Source: Acidobacteriota bacterium (GTDB taxonomy: Bacteria; Acidobacteriota; Terriglobia; Terriglobales; Acidobacteriaceae). From it: DNA of 8,347 nt. This document shows, piece after piece, positions 1 through 7,306 of the stretch. How positions within the stretch are numbered: the stretch's first letter is position 1; the number at the start of each line of letters is the position of its first letter. The stretch spans positions 1-8,347 of the forward strand of contig JAJZHR010000083.1 of the NCBI GenBank assembly GCA_021810815.1, in the 5' to 3' direction. The notes under the pieces are model-generated. The model did not search any database. It worked only from the letters and a program-made list of their open reading frames with translations, and was not told the origin of the DNA. The position numbers and the translations under genes are program-made.

Positions 1-407
1 TTTGCGACCATGGCCGGGCCGCGGGGGCCGTCGGCGGTGATGGCGCAGCAGAAGCCGTCACGGTAGGCGCGTTCGAGGTTGCGCAGGCCGAGGGAGCCTC
101 CGCGGGAGCTGGAGCCGCGGATGGCGTGGAAGCCCATGCGCTCCACGGTACGGGCGATCAGTTCGCCGTCGAAGCTGGAGCTGATGAGAATCGCAATCCC
201 GCGGTTGCGGAAGCGCCACGCACAGGCCAACAGCGACCTGTGCCAGAAGGCGTAGACCGAGGGACCGGGGGGCGGGCCGATTAAGGCTCCGGGGGCAACC
301 ACATCCGTGTAGCGCAGCGTTGCGCCGAGACAGCAAATGACAGCGGACGCCAGCCGTGGAACCACGGCAAGCGCGACACGCTGCTGAAAGCTGAAGGCAG
401 AAGGCAC
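1..407 (-). CDS. DUF374 / lysophospholipid acyltransferase-like protein, 3' end cut by window edge
   Basis: Reading the minus strand from 407 gives 135 open codons that run off the left edge. The N-terminus is hydrophobic and ends in T-L-R-Y (about residues 11-33), as in a membrane-anchored acyltransferase. Next come F-W-H-R at 54-57, F-D-G-E-L-I at 79-84, the R-G-S-S-S-R-G-G block at 97-104 and T-A-D-G-P-R-G-P at 124-131. This order is characteristic of DUF374 proteins, a branch of the PlsC/LpxL-like acyltransferases thought to act on membrane lipids at the inner membrane. The exact substrate cannot be read here. An in-frame TAA at 417-419 limits the start, so the GTG at 405-407 is the only reasonable choice; its ribosome binding site is weak. 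The gene starts 41 nt after the stop of the ABC permease and is probably the third gene of that operon. Family is fairly sure; start and partner role are inferred. Confidence 0.75.
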   Translation of the reverse strand, partial: MPSAFSFQQRVALAVVPRLASAVICCLGATLRYTDVVAPGALIGPPPGPSVYAFWHRSLLACAWRFRNRGIAILISSSFDGELIARTVERMGFHAIRGSSSRGGSLGLRNLERAYRDGFCCAITADGPRGPAMVA

Positions 408-448
408 GGGTTGAGTTTACTGCCAGACGCTGGCGAACACGTCTGCAA

Positions 449-1687
449 TTAGGAGTATTTGAGCCAGCGGAGTATCTCCGGCAGGTTGGGCTTTTTGCCG
501 TACATCAGAATACCGACGCGGTAGATGCGGCTGGCCAGCCACAGAACTGCATAGATGGTGGCGATCATCAGCAGGATGGAAGCACCGATCTGAAGCCACG
601 ACGGATGCCCCATGGAGATACGCATGTACATGATCAGCGGGGTACAGAAGGGGATAAACGAGATGGCGGTTGCGGCAGCGCCATCCGGGTTTGGGATGAC
701 GAAGCTGAGCGAGAACATGCAGAGCGCCAGCGGCATGACCAGGAACATATTCAGTTGTTGCAGCTCCTGCTCGGAGTTGGTCATCGCGCCCAGCGCGGCT
801 GCAATGGACGAGTAGAGCAGGTATCCCAGCAGAAAGAAGACGACGAAAAAGACGATCTGCATGGCGGTGAGCGGGACGTGAAAGTTCGAGCCGGTGGCCT
901 GTGCGACCAGTGACGTGCTGGTGAGCAGGATCGCGGTCAGCAGCCAGATGCCGACCTGCGTCAGTCCGACGGAGCCAACGCCGATCACCTTGCCGGCCAT
1001 CATCTCTTCGGGGCGAATGGTTGCGAGCAGCACCTCGAAGATGCGCGAGGTCTTCTCTTCGATGATGGAGCGGGCAACGTTCATGCCGTAGAGCATGATG
1101 ACGAAGTACATGAGGAAGAAGAGCACATAGGCACTGAAGAAAGCACTTTCGGAGTCATCGTTCTTGCCGGCCTGGGAGCTATCGAGTTCGACGGGCTGCA
1201 TGAGCAACTGGACATCGGACTTGTCCATCCCCTGGTGGGTAAGCGTCTCGGTGGTCATGACGGTACGGAGCGCCTCGCTGATGGCACCACGGGTCACGAT
1301 GTCCGCGCGGGACTTGGGTGTCCACAAAAATCGCGGACGCACATGGCTGTTGGAAGCGGGCGTGATCCAGAGATAGCCATCGAGTTGCTTGTCGGCCAAC
1401 TCCCCATCGAGCACCTTGCGGGTATCGGCACCGGGAGGCGAGATGATATCGACCACCATCTTGGTGTGCTTGCCGTGCTCCAGTTCGTTTTGGAGATCGG
1501 TGGCCATCTGCAGATCGATCGAGACGACAGCGATGTGGGAGTTGGACTGGGTTTTGTGCCCAACCATGGCTCCGCCCAGAATACCGCCGCCCATCAGCAA
1601 TGGAATGGCGATGGTCATCAACAGAAATGACTTGGTACGAATCCGTTCAAAGTACTCGCGCTTGGCGATGAGCCACACGTTATGCAT
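449..1687 (-). CDS. ABC-2 type transporter permease, NatB/YhaP-like
   Basis: Membrane half of an ABC exporter, 412 residues from the chosen start. A basic amphipathic N-terminus (A-K-R-E-Y-F-E-R-I-R-T-K-S-F) precedes the first membrane helix (about 21-41). A soluble extracytoplasmic domain follows (about 44-180), then some six hydrophobic segments (about 183-203, 236-259, 276-300, 314-332, 340-356, 367-387). The segment I-I-E-E-K-T-S-R-I-F-E-V-L-L at 208-221, followed by G-K-V-I-G, is the coupling region typical of the NatB family of ABC-2 permeases. The substrate is unknown; Na+ is the substrate of the Bacillus NatAB relative and need not apply here. The ATG at 1685-1687 is preferred over an upstream in-frame ATG at 1729 because GGAGG (1696-1700, minus strand) sits 8 nt before it. 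The reading frame overlaps the 3' end of the ATPase gene by 8 nt (1680-1687), which suggests translational coupling. Confidence 0.9.
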   Translation of the reverse strand: MHNVWLIAKREYFERIRTKSFLLMTIAIPLLMGGGILGGAMVGHKTQSNSHIAVVSIDLQMATDLQNELEHGKHTKMVVDIISPPGADTRKVLDGELADKQLDGYLWITPASNSHVRPRFLWTPKSRADIVTRGAISEALRTVMTTETLTHQGMDKSDVQLLMQPVELDSSQAGKNDDSESAFFSAYVLFFLMYFVIMLYGMNVARSIIEEKTSRIFEVLLATIRPEEMMAGKVIGVGSVGLTQVGIWLLTAILLTSTSLVAQATGSNFHVPLTAMQIVFFVVFFLLGYLLYSSIAAALGAMTNSEQELQQLNMFLVMPLALCMFSLSFVIPNPDGAAATAISFIPFCTPLIMYMRISMGHPSWLQIGASILLMIATIYAVLWLASRIYRVGILMYGKKPNLPEILRWLKYS

Positions 1688-2624
1688 CGAGGGAGCCTCC
1701 GGTCGGATTGGTTTCTGACACAGTTCCAACGGTTTCGATAAAGATCTCTTCCAGGGTTGGCTCCGTCACTTCGAAGCGGGAGATGTGGCTACCGTGGGCG
1801 ATGGCATCGGCCAGCAGCGCCTGCGCGTCGGGCTCGACTCCGTGCTCGCTTCGCAGCTTGATCTCGACGTGGCCGCTGTAGTCCTTGTAGCTCTCGATGG
1901 AGGGGTGTTGGAGAAACGACATATCGCCGGTCACGTTCATCTGGACGCGGTTGCGGGGGTACTGTGACTTGATCTCGCGCATGGAACCGGCGAGCACCAG
2001 TTTGCTTTGGTGGATGAGGGCGATCTGGTCGCACATCTTTTCCACCTGATCCATACGGTGGGTGGAGAAGAGGATGGTCTTGCCTGACTTGCGCAGGTCA
2101 ACCAGCGTGTCGATGAGCAGGGTCGCATTGACCGGGTCGAGGCCGCTGAAGGGCTCGTCCATGATGATGAGGTCGGGCTCGTGCAGCAGGGTGGAGATGA
2201 ACTGAATCTTCTGCTGCATGCCCTTGGAGAGGTCTTCGGTCTTCTTGTGAATGGCCTCGGTGATCTGGAGCCGCTCGCACCATGCATGGGCGCGCTTGCT
2301 GGCGGTGATGGCATCCAGACCGTGCAACTGGCCGAGGAAGACCAACTGGTCCATCACCTTCATCTTCTTGTACAGACCGCGCTCCTCCGGCAGGTAGCCG
2401 ACGCGCTTGAGGACGTTGCGGTCAAACGGCTTGCCAAAGAGCTGTATGGTACCGGAGTCGGGCACGGTAATGCCGATCATCATGCGGATGGTAGAGGTCT
2501 TGCCGGAGCCATTGGGGCCCAGCAGACCGAACATGGTGCCTGGCTCGATTCGGAAGCTCAGGTTATCGACGGCGATCTTGGCGCCGTACGCCTTGCATAC
2601 GTTCTGAAGCTCAACAATTGCCAT
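1680..2624 (-). CDS. ABC transporter ATP-binding protein, NatA-like
   Basis: Cytoplasmic ATPase of 314 residues that powers the permease encoded directly downstream. Walker A is G-P-N-G-S-G-K-T at 36-43. The Q-loop position reads Y-L-P-E-E (77-81), the Glu form common in NatA-type proteins. The signature is L-S-K-G-M-Q at 132-137, Walker B is L-I-I-M-D-E at 152-157, the D-loop S-G-L-D-P follows at 160-164, and the H-loop His is at 189. After residue 220 comes the C-terminal extension (DUF4162-like) usual in this subfamily. The ATG at 2622-2624 has AGGA (2629-2632, minus strand) four nt before it. It is the first gene of the ABC/acyltransferase operon and is divergent from recG. Drug, peptide or ion export are all possible; the substrate is not visible. 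Confidence 0.93.
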   Translation of the reverse strand: MAIVELQNVCKAYGAKIAVDNLSFRIEPGTMFGLLGPNGSGKTSTIRMMIGITVPDSGTIQLFGKPFDRNVLKRVGYLPEERGLYKKMKVMDQLVFLGQLHGLDAITASKRAHAWCERLQITEAIHKKTEDLSKGMQQKIQFISTLLHEPDLIIMDEPFSGLDPVNATLLIDTLVDLRKSGKTILFSTHRMDQVEKMCDQIALIHQSKLVLAGSMREIKSQYPRNRVQMNVTGDMSFLQHPSIESYKDYSGHVEIKLRSEHGVEPDAQALLADAIAHGSHISRFEVTEPTLEEIFIETVGTVSETNPTGGSLDA

Positions 2625-2764
2625 AGTTTCCTGTAAATCACTTGCCTGAACAAGTTTAGCAGGCAGTCATCGGGCCTATGGAAGGCCTGTGCCGGAATGG
2701 TTTGGATAGCAGGCCGCCGACCCCGAGCAAGCAGGCAGCAGCCCGAGCTTGGTAGCATCGCACT
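2625..2764. promoter_or_regulatory. Divergent intergenic region between ABC operon and recG
   Basis: This 140-bp gap must hold start signals for both directions. A minus-strand TAAACT (complement of 2653-2658) could be a -10 element for the ABC operon, but no good -35 accompanies it. A 6-bp inverted repeat, TGCCTG at 2643-2648 and CAGGCA at 2660-2665, surrounds it and could be an operator or a hairpin. The octamer GCAGGCAG occurs at 2659-2666 and again at 2731-2738. No convincing promoter was found on the recG side. Confidence 0.3.
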
Positions 2765-5080
2765 GTGCTGGAACTCTCGACCCCAATTAAATATGTAAAG
2801 CGTGTAGGCGACCGCGTGGCCGAGGGGATGGCGCGGCGCGGCGTGGAGACAGTGGAAGACCTGCTGTACCACCTGCCGTTTCGGTACGAAGACCGGCTGA
2901 ATCCGCTGCCGATGGGCGAACTGAAGGCGGGCGGGATGGCCACTGTGATTGGTGAAGTGCGCGGCAGTGTGTTGCTGCGGACGCGCAGTATGCCGATCTT
3001 CGAGATGACGGTAGGGCAAGGGCTGCACTCGATCAAGTGCATGTGGTTCAACGGGACTTATCTGCAGGACCGTTTTAAGCTGGGGCAGATGGTCTCTCTG
3101 TATGGCAAGCTGGAGCCATCGCGATCGAGCGCGGGCAAGCTGAAGATGATCCAGCCGCAGTTTGAGATTCTGCCGGCGCCGAACTCGCCGGAAGCCGAGT
3201 TTGTGATGCTGGAGATGGGGCGGATTGTACCGGTGTACGAGTCGCTGGGCGGCACGACGCCGTGGGGCGCCAAGCTGACGTCACGCTGGCTGCGGCGAGT
3301 GTTGTGGTCGATCTTTGAAGAGCTGGAAGAGTCGCAGGCCGCGGCGAAGCTGCCGGAGACACTGCCGCTGGCGCTGCGCGAGCGGCTGGTACTGCCGGCG
3401 CGGTTGGAGGCGCTGCGGGCGATCCATTTTCCTCCCGCAGGGACACCGATGACGGAGCTGATGTCGGCGGCCACACCCGGGCATCGGCGGCTGATCTTTG
3501 AAGAGCTGTTCTATCTGGAGCTGGGGCTGGAGTTGAAACGGCGGAGGATGCGCGAGCGCGAAGGCACGGCCTTCCAGACGAATGTGAAGGTGCGCGAAGC
3601 CATCAAGCAGGTGCTGCCTTTTCATCCGACGGCAGCGCAGAAGCGGGTGCTGGGCGAGATTGCGGGAGACATGCGGCGGGCGCAGCCGATGCGGCGGCTG
3701 CTGCAGGGCGATGTCGGCTCCGGCAAGACGATTGTGGCGATGCAGGCGGCGCTGGTAGCGATCGAGAACGGCTACCAGGCGGCGCTGATGGCACCAACGG
3801 AGATTCTGGCGACGCAGCACTACCTCTCCGCACGCAAGCTGTTGGGCGGGGCGATCTCGCCGACGACGGGCAGGCCCTATCGCGTGACGCTGCTGACCGG
3901 ATCGCTGGACGAAGCGACCAAACGCGAGGCGCGCGGCAGAATCTTTCGCGGCGAGACGGATCTGGCGGTGGGGACCCATGCGCTGATTGAAGACAAGGTG
4001 GACTTTGAGAACCTGGGGCTGGTGATCGTCGACGAGCAGCACCGCTTTGGCGTGCAGCAGCGCTTTCGGTTGATGAAGAAAGATACCGCGCTGGATCCGG
4101 ACGTGCTGGTGATGACGGCAACACCCATTCCGCGGACGCTGGCGCTGACGCTGTATGGCGATCTGGATGCAAGCGTGATCGACGAGCTGCCACCGGGGCG
4201 CACGCCGATCGTGACGCGGCGGACAAGTGAAGAGCGCGCTGCGGACGTGTGGGAGTTTGTGCGCAAACAGGTTACACAAGGGCGGCAGGCGTACATTGTG
4301 TATCCCGTGATTGAAGGCGCGAAGGACGATCAGCCGGAGTTGGACTTTGCGCACGATGAAGCTGCAGACGATGCGAACACGGCAGCGGGAAAGAAGCCAG
4401 CAGCGACTGCGGGGAAAAAGGGCAAGAAGTCCACGCCGAAGACGGAGAAGTTATTTACGCCAAAAAAGCCGCTGCGCGCAGCGGCAGACATGTATGACGA
4501 GTTGCGCACGGGAGCACTGGTGGGGCTGCGGCTGGGGCTGCTGCATGGCCGACTGAGCGCCGATGACAAGGAAGTGACGATGCGGCGGTTCCAGCGCGGC
4601 GACATCGATGTGCTGATTGCGACGACGGTGATTGAAGTGGGCGTGGATGTGCCGAATGCTTCGGTGATGGTGATTGAACATGCGGAGCGTTTTGGGCTGG
4701 CGCAGATGCATCAGCTACGAGGGCGGGTGGGACGTGGCGCGGCCAGGAGCTACTGCATCCTGATGACGGGCAACAAAGTAAGCGAGCAGGCAGAGATGCG
4801 TCTGGAGGCGATGGTGCGAACGCAGAACGGGTTTGAACTGGCGGAGCTTGACCTGCAGCAGCGGGGGCCGGGGGAGTTCTTTGGGACACGTCAGGCCGGG
4901 CTGCCGGAGTTTCGCGTGGCGAATCTGCTGCGGGATCGGGCGATGCTGGAGCTGGCCAAGAGTGAGGCGGCACGCTTTGCGCTGCGGCCCGATCCGGAGG
5001 TCTCGCGGGAAGAGACCGATGCGGTGTGGGCGCGGTTGAAGCAGCAGTGGCAACGGCGTTATGGGCTGGTGGAGGCTTAG
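2765..5080 (+). CDS. recG: ATP-dependent DNA helicase RecG
   Basis: RecG remodels stalled replication forks and Holliday junctions in the cytoplasm. The 771-residue product opens with a helix-hairpin-helix-like segment ending in E-D-L-L-Y-H-L-P-F-R-Y-E-D-R, then an OB-fold wedge domain (about 60-160). Helicase motifs follow: Walker A G-D-V-G-S-G-K-T at 315-322, D-E-Q-H at 423-426, T-A-T-P-I-P-R-T at 451-458, motif V around 619-630 and motif VI Q-L-R-G-R-V-G-R-G at 650-658. The C-terminal Q-Q-R-G-P-G-E-F-F-G-T-R-Q-A-G block is typical of RecG. E. coli RecG has 693 residues; much of the excess is a Lys/Ala-rich insert near 520-570. An in-frame TAG at 2753-2755 fixes the start near GTG 2765, although the ribosome binding site is weak; the next Met is residue 22. 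The gene stands alone and converges on the response regulator. Confidence 0.97.
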   Translation: MLELSTPIKYVKRVGDRVAEGMARRGVETVEDLLYHLPFRYEDRLNPLPMGELKAGGMATVIGEVRGSVLLRTRSMPIFEMTVGQGLHSIKCMWFNGTYLQDRFKLGQMVSLYGKLEPSRSSAGKLKMIQPQFEILPAPNSPEAEFVMLEMGRIVPVYESLGGTTPWGAKLTSRWLRRVLWSIFEELEESQAAAKLPETLPLALRERLVLPARLEALRAIHFPPAGTPMTELMSAATPGHRRLIFEELFYLELGLELKRRRMREREGTAFQTNVKVREAIKQVLPFHPTAAQKRVLGEIAGDMRRAQPMRRLLQGDVGSGKTIVAMQAALVAIENGYQAALMAPTEILATQHYLSARKLLGGAISPTTGRPYRVTLLTGSLDEATKREARGRIFRGETDLAVGTHALIEDKVDFENLGLVIVDEQHRFGVQQRFRLMKKDTALDPDVLVMTATPIPRTLALTLYGDLDASVIDELPPGRTPIVTRRTSEERAADVWEFVRKQVTQGRQAYIVYPVIEGAKDDQPELDFAHDEAADDANTAAGKKPAATAGKKGKKSTPKTEKLFTPKKPLRAAADMYDELRTGALVGLRLGLLHGRLSADDKEVTMRRFQRGDIDVLIATTVIEVGVDVPNASVMVIEHAERFGLAQMHQLRGRVGRGAARSYCILMTGNKVSEQAEMRLEAMVRTQNGFELAELDLQQRGPGEFFGTRQAGLPEFRVANLLRDRAMLELAKSEAARFALRPDPEVSREETDAVWARLKQQWQRRYGLVEA

Positions 5081-5094
5081 CTGCGGAAGCTGAG
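5076..5094 (+). terminator. Small hairpin at the recG 3' end
   Basis: CTTAGCT (5076-5082) and AGCTGAG (5088-5094) can form a 7-bp stem with one G-U pair and a five-base loop. It spans the recG stop codon and sits in the 20-bp gap between the convergent genes. No T run follows on either strand, so a terminator role is only a possibility. Confidence 0.22.
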
Positions 5095-5100
5095 GAAAGG

Positions 5101-5565
5101 CTAGGAAGCAATGGCCACGGCGAGATCGACCGTGACCGACTGGGGTGCCGGGGCCTTTCTGGGGCCGCGCTTTCGGGCGACCAGCACGCGGATCCGCTCG
5201 ATCATCTCCGCCGGGGACGAGGCACCTTTGGGCAGAAACACATCGGCGCAGATGGCGCGATCGAACGCGTTGACGGTGCCGGAGACGATCATCGCCGGCA
5301 GGCCGGGGTGGATTTGCTTGGCGCGGCGAACGAGTTCGTTGCCATCCATCTGGGGCATCAGCAGGTCGCACAGCAGCAGATCGACGCTTCCGGGGATGGA
5401 GTTTTCCAGGTATTCGAGTGCCTGTTGCGCGGTATGCGCTGTGATGACGCGGTAGCCGCGGGTCTCCAGCAGAAACGTACGGACGGATAGAACCTGTTCG
5501 TTGTCGTCAACACAGAGGATCGTCTTCTTGGGGCGCAATGCTTGCTCGCTTCTGCTGTGGGGCAC
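5101..5565 (-). CDS. Stand-alone CheY-like response regulator (receiver domain only)
   Basis: Single receiver domain that would be phosphorylated by a histidine kinase not present in the window. With the GTG start at 5563-5565 (154 residues) the acidic pair is D20-D21 in L-C-V-D-D-N-E. The phosphoacceptor is D67 in L-L-L-C-D-L-L-M-P-Q-M-D-G, the switch residue S95 in I-V-S-G-T, and the conserved Lys K113 in F-L-P-K-G. The basic tail after the domain (R-K-R-G-P-R-K-A-P) has no recognisable output domain, so it may act by protein contact like CheY or as a phosphorelay partner. Start choice is uncertain. TTG at 5536-5538 would leave only five residues before the domain and has purines upstream. 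The frame stays open to an ATG at 5928, but that extension looks non-coding and lacks a ribosome binding site. Function of the domain is clear, target unknown. Confidence 0.88.
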   Translation of the reverse strand: MPHSRSEQALRPKKTILCVDDNEQVLSVRTFLLETRGYRVITAHTAQQALEYLENSIPGSVDLLLCDLLMPQMDGNELVRRAKQIHPGLPAMIVSGTVNAFDRAICADVFLPKGASSPAEMIERIRVLVARKRGPRKAPAPQSVTVDLAVAIAS

Positions 5566-6192
5566 CGTCGTGGTGCACGCACAGCGGATGGGTCCGATGC
5601 GCCGCCATCTGCTGGTAGGCAGCGGGCGCACGGGTGCGTTGACGTCTACCCTGTGATCCGGCCGAAGGCAAACTCCGGCGCGTACTGGTCCTGCTACTTC
5701 CAGCGGCGGCGGCCAGCAGAGACGAAGCTCTCCTGTCCGCTCCACGGGGAGCAGTTCCACCAGGCCGGCAGGCTGTGCCGGATCACGGGGTGCGAGATCG
5801 GCTTGAAGCGACGCAGGTTGCCTCGGGCCAGTGCTCACGCGCAAGTCATCCACAGCAGCGAATACAGCGGATACCAACCGAACCAACAGGTTTGGCGTCG
5901 CCACGTAGCAGGCAGCGATGATGCGCATGAGAGGACGCGACTGCGGACAGTCAAGCTTCTCTCAACTCAATTTTTTTATAAAACCAGGCGAAAGTAATCG
6001 TCTCCAACGTCACGCCCCATTGCGGGGATGCCCGTCGTCAACGCTTGCTCAGACTACGAAGCGGCACCCAGCTTGGCAACAGCGAAGTTACGGCGAAGAT
6101 CGGCGGTATTGGTGATTGCGCTTCCACCGGTACAGCGAAACGCTGCGTCTGCGCTGGAGATGCACGATAGCCCTCTGTTGAAATCGCGTGCA
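5566..6192. other. 627-bp region without a firm gene, between response regulator and phzF-like gene
   Basis: Contents seen: the upstream region of the response regulator; a plus-strand frame with coding-like composition (separate entry); a 5-bp inverted repeat GACTG/CAGTC at 5939-5952; and an A/T tract at 5969-5983 with seven T followed by ATAAAA, which on the minus strand could be an UP-like element or -10 region for the response regulator. Near 6133-6145 a perfect CAGCG-AAA-CGCTG hairpin lies about 50 nt past the phzF-like stop, but without a T run. Between 5998 and 6130 I see nothing recognisable. Confidence 0.4.
5653..5997 (+). CDS. Possible small Cys/His-containing protein or gene remnant, unrecognised
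   Basis: I do not recognise this frame. It is open from before 5542 to TAA 5995-5997. By hand count about 90% of third codon positions are G or C between roughly 5625 and 5810, against about 55% at second positions, which is the pattern expected of plus-strand coding. The translated stretch is rich in Tyr, Trp, Phe, Lys and Cys. Counting from GTG 5653 it has C14, C28, H31, H36, C42 and C47, a spacing that could bind a metal. Against it: no ribosome binding site precedes GTG 5653 or the upstream TTG at 5542, the composition bias fades after about 5850, and the last codons run into the A/T tract. It may be a decayed gene, a short real gene, or chance. It is divergent from the response regulator. 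Confidence 0.22.
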   Translation: MIRPKANSGAYWSCYFQRRRPAETKLSCPLHGEQFHQAGRLCRITGCEIGLKRRRLPRASAHAQVIHSSEYSGYQPNQQVWRRHVAGSDDAHERTRLRTVKLLSTQFFYKTRRK

Positions 6193-7143
6193 TCACGGCA
6201 GGAAAAACCGTCCCGTTGCAACGGAAATGGTGCGGCCTCCGACGAACACATTCGACACGTGGCTACCTTCGCCATGGGCACGAACATGGATGCGGCTTGG
6301 ACGCAGCATCTCGATGCCTTGCTCCAGGATGATCTCGTGATCGCTGGGCACGAGACCATGCCGGACCAGATAGGCGATCGCGCAGCCAGAGGCCGAGCCG
6401 GTGGCAGGATCTTCGCCGTTGTAGAACTGCATGCGGGCGTGCCAGTCCGCACCGGATGCGGCATCGGCACGGGTAATGCAATGGAAGAATTTGGCATCGC
6501 TCCGCGCCAGGTAGGCGAGTGCGCTGTGCTGCGGTATCTGCAGCCGCGCGGCCACCTGTAGCGAGCGCAGCGGCACAATGCAGAAGGGCATTCCGGTCGA
6601 TACGGTCTGGATGGGCAACTCTGGATCGAGATCGTCGAGCGAGAGGTTGAGCACCTGAGCCACGGTGGCACGGTCATGCACCTCGCCGAAGCTGGGATCG
6701 TTCTGGTGCATGGTGCCGAAGACTCCGTACTCGCCTGACGCTGGCGGCTGGAAGCGCACCTCGATGGGCCCAACACGCAGATCCAGCACGATGGTCTCCG
6801 CGCCTTGCAGCACGGGATGATGGCCGAAGATCCAACTGGCGGTACCCAGCGTGGGATGTCCTGCAAACAATAGCTCCTCTTCCACGGTGAAGATGCGAAC
6901 CTTCACACCGTGGACACGTTCTATCTCCGGTTCGCGTGGAATGATGAAGGTTGTTTCGGAGAGGTTGGTCTCGCGGGCGAGCGACTGCATCTCCTCCGTC
7001 GTCAAGCCGCGGGCATCGGTAAATACAGCCAGTGCATTGCCCTGTAACGCATGGTCCGCAAAGACATCCAGCTGAACATATTCGTACGAGCGGGTCGTAT
7101 GCGCGGCTGAATCCGCGGACCGGAACAAAGGGGAATTTGACAT
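6193..7143 (-). CDS. PhzF family isomerase/epimerase-like protein
   Basis: Complete 316-residue member of the PhzF family, which shares the two-lobed fold of diaminopimelate epimerase. It opens with V-Q-L-D-V-F and Q-G-N-A-L-A-V-F (23-41). The likely catalytic acid is E63 in N-L-S-E-T-T-F. The G-H-P-T-L-G-T-A loop lies at 95-102, with H96 matching the conserved active-site His of PhzF. The second-lobe signature E-D-P-A-T-G-S-A is at 244-251 with D245, and E-Q-G follows at 274-276. PhzF itself isomerises DHHA in phenazine synthesis, but no other phz gene is present, so a different substrate is likely and not readable. ATG 7141-7143 has GAGG (7151-7154, minus strand) seven nt upstream. The first 18 residues are a variable lead-in. 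It is a single-gene unit, divergent from the leader and peroxiredoxin unit. Confidence 0.92.
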   Translation of the reverse strand: MSNSPLFRSADSAAHTTRSYEYVQLDVFADHALQGNALAVFTDARGLTTEEMQSLARETNLSETTFIIPREPEIERVHGVKVRIFTVEEELLFAGHPTLGTASWIFGHHPVLQGAETIVLDLRVGPIEVRFQPPASGEYGVFGTMHQNDPSFGEVHDRATVAQVLNLSLDDLDPELPIQTVSTGMPFCIVPLRSLQVAARLQIPQHSALAYLARSDAKFFHCITRADAASGADWHARMQFYNGEDPATGSASGCAIAYLVRHGLVPSDHEIILEQGIEMLRPSRIHVRAHGEGSHVSNVFVGGRTISVATGRFFLP

Positions 7144-7179
7144 AGAAATGCCTCGGACGTATGGTTTTGGTAGACCGCA

Positions 7180-7199
7180 ATGAAGCCAACCTGCTTCAT
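7180..7199. promoter_or_regulatory. Perfect 7-bp inverted repeat in the phzF/peroxiredoxin divergent region
   Basis: ATGAAGC (7180-7186) and GCTTCAT (7193-7199) are exact reverse complements around a 6-bp spacer. The dyad lies 37 bp upstream of the phzF-like start and 36 bp upstream of the Cys-rich leader ORF. That is where a shared regulator could bind or a promoter could sit. No regulator family is identified, and no convincing -35/-10 pair was found for either direction. Confidence 0.35.
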
Positions 7200-7234
7200 G
7201 CTAGCTTAGCTGGCAGCGGCAAAGATTCCTCCTT

Positions 7235-7306
7235 ATGACGATCATGTCCATGTCGACCTGTACCTGCTGCTGCTGTAGCCGTGGCTGGGTGCGGGTGTAT
7301 GGATAG
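7235..7306 (+). CDS. Cys-rich leader peptide (23 codons) of a predicted attenuator
   Basis: Short ORF from ATG 7235 to TAG 7304-7306. Residues 9-14 are encoded by TGT ACC TGC TGC TGC TGT, so five of six consecutive codons specify Cys, an amino acid that is rare in most bacterial proteins. The rest is M-T-I-M-S-M-S-T before the run and S-R-G-W-V-R-V-Y-G after it. No Shine-Dalgarno sequence precedes the ATG (the bases before it read CCTCCTT), so translation may be leaderless, or may start at the in-frame ATGs at 7244 or 7250. It lies just upstream of overlapping antiterminator and terminator structures and of the peroxiredoxin gene. By analogy with amino-acid leader peptides, and with the polycysteine leader ORFs described in mycobacteria, its translation rather than its product probably matters: ribosomes would slow at the Cys codons when charged tRNA-Cys is scarce. 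Confidence 0.65.
   Translation: MTIMSMSTCTCCCCSRGWVRVYG

Noticed and set aside
58..336. Minus-strand open frame of 92 codons
   Set aside because: It overlaps the DUF374 frame, which carries the recognisable D-G-P-R-G-P and R-G-S-S-S-R-G-G motifs; this frame is Arg/Pro-rich filler.
3281..4354. Long minus-strand open frame (357 codons) opposite recG
   Set aside because: It is antisense to the conserved helicase core, with His/Arg/Gln-rich composition and no domain; long antisense frames are expected in GC-rich genes.
5566..5928. N-terminal extension of the response regulator to ATG 5928
   Set aside because: No ribosome binding site, Pro/Arg/Ala-rich content and no domain; the receiver domain is complete without it.
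6133..6145. Hairpin CAGCG-AAA-CGCTG as terminator of the phzF-like gene
   Set aside because: Only five base pairs with a three-base loop and no T run on the minus strand.
6028..6561. Plus-strand open frame of 177 codons
   Set aside because: Most of it is antisense to the phzF-like gene and it lacks any recognisable motif or ribosome binding site.
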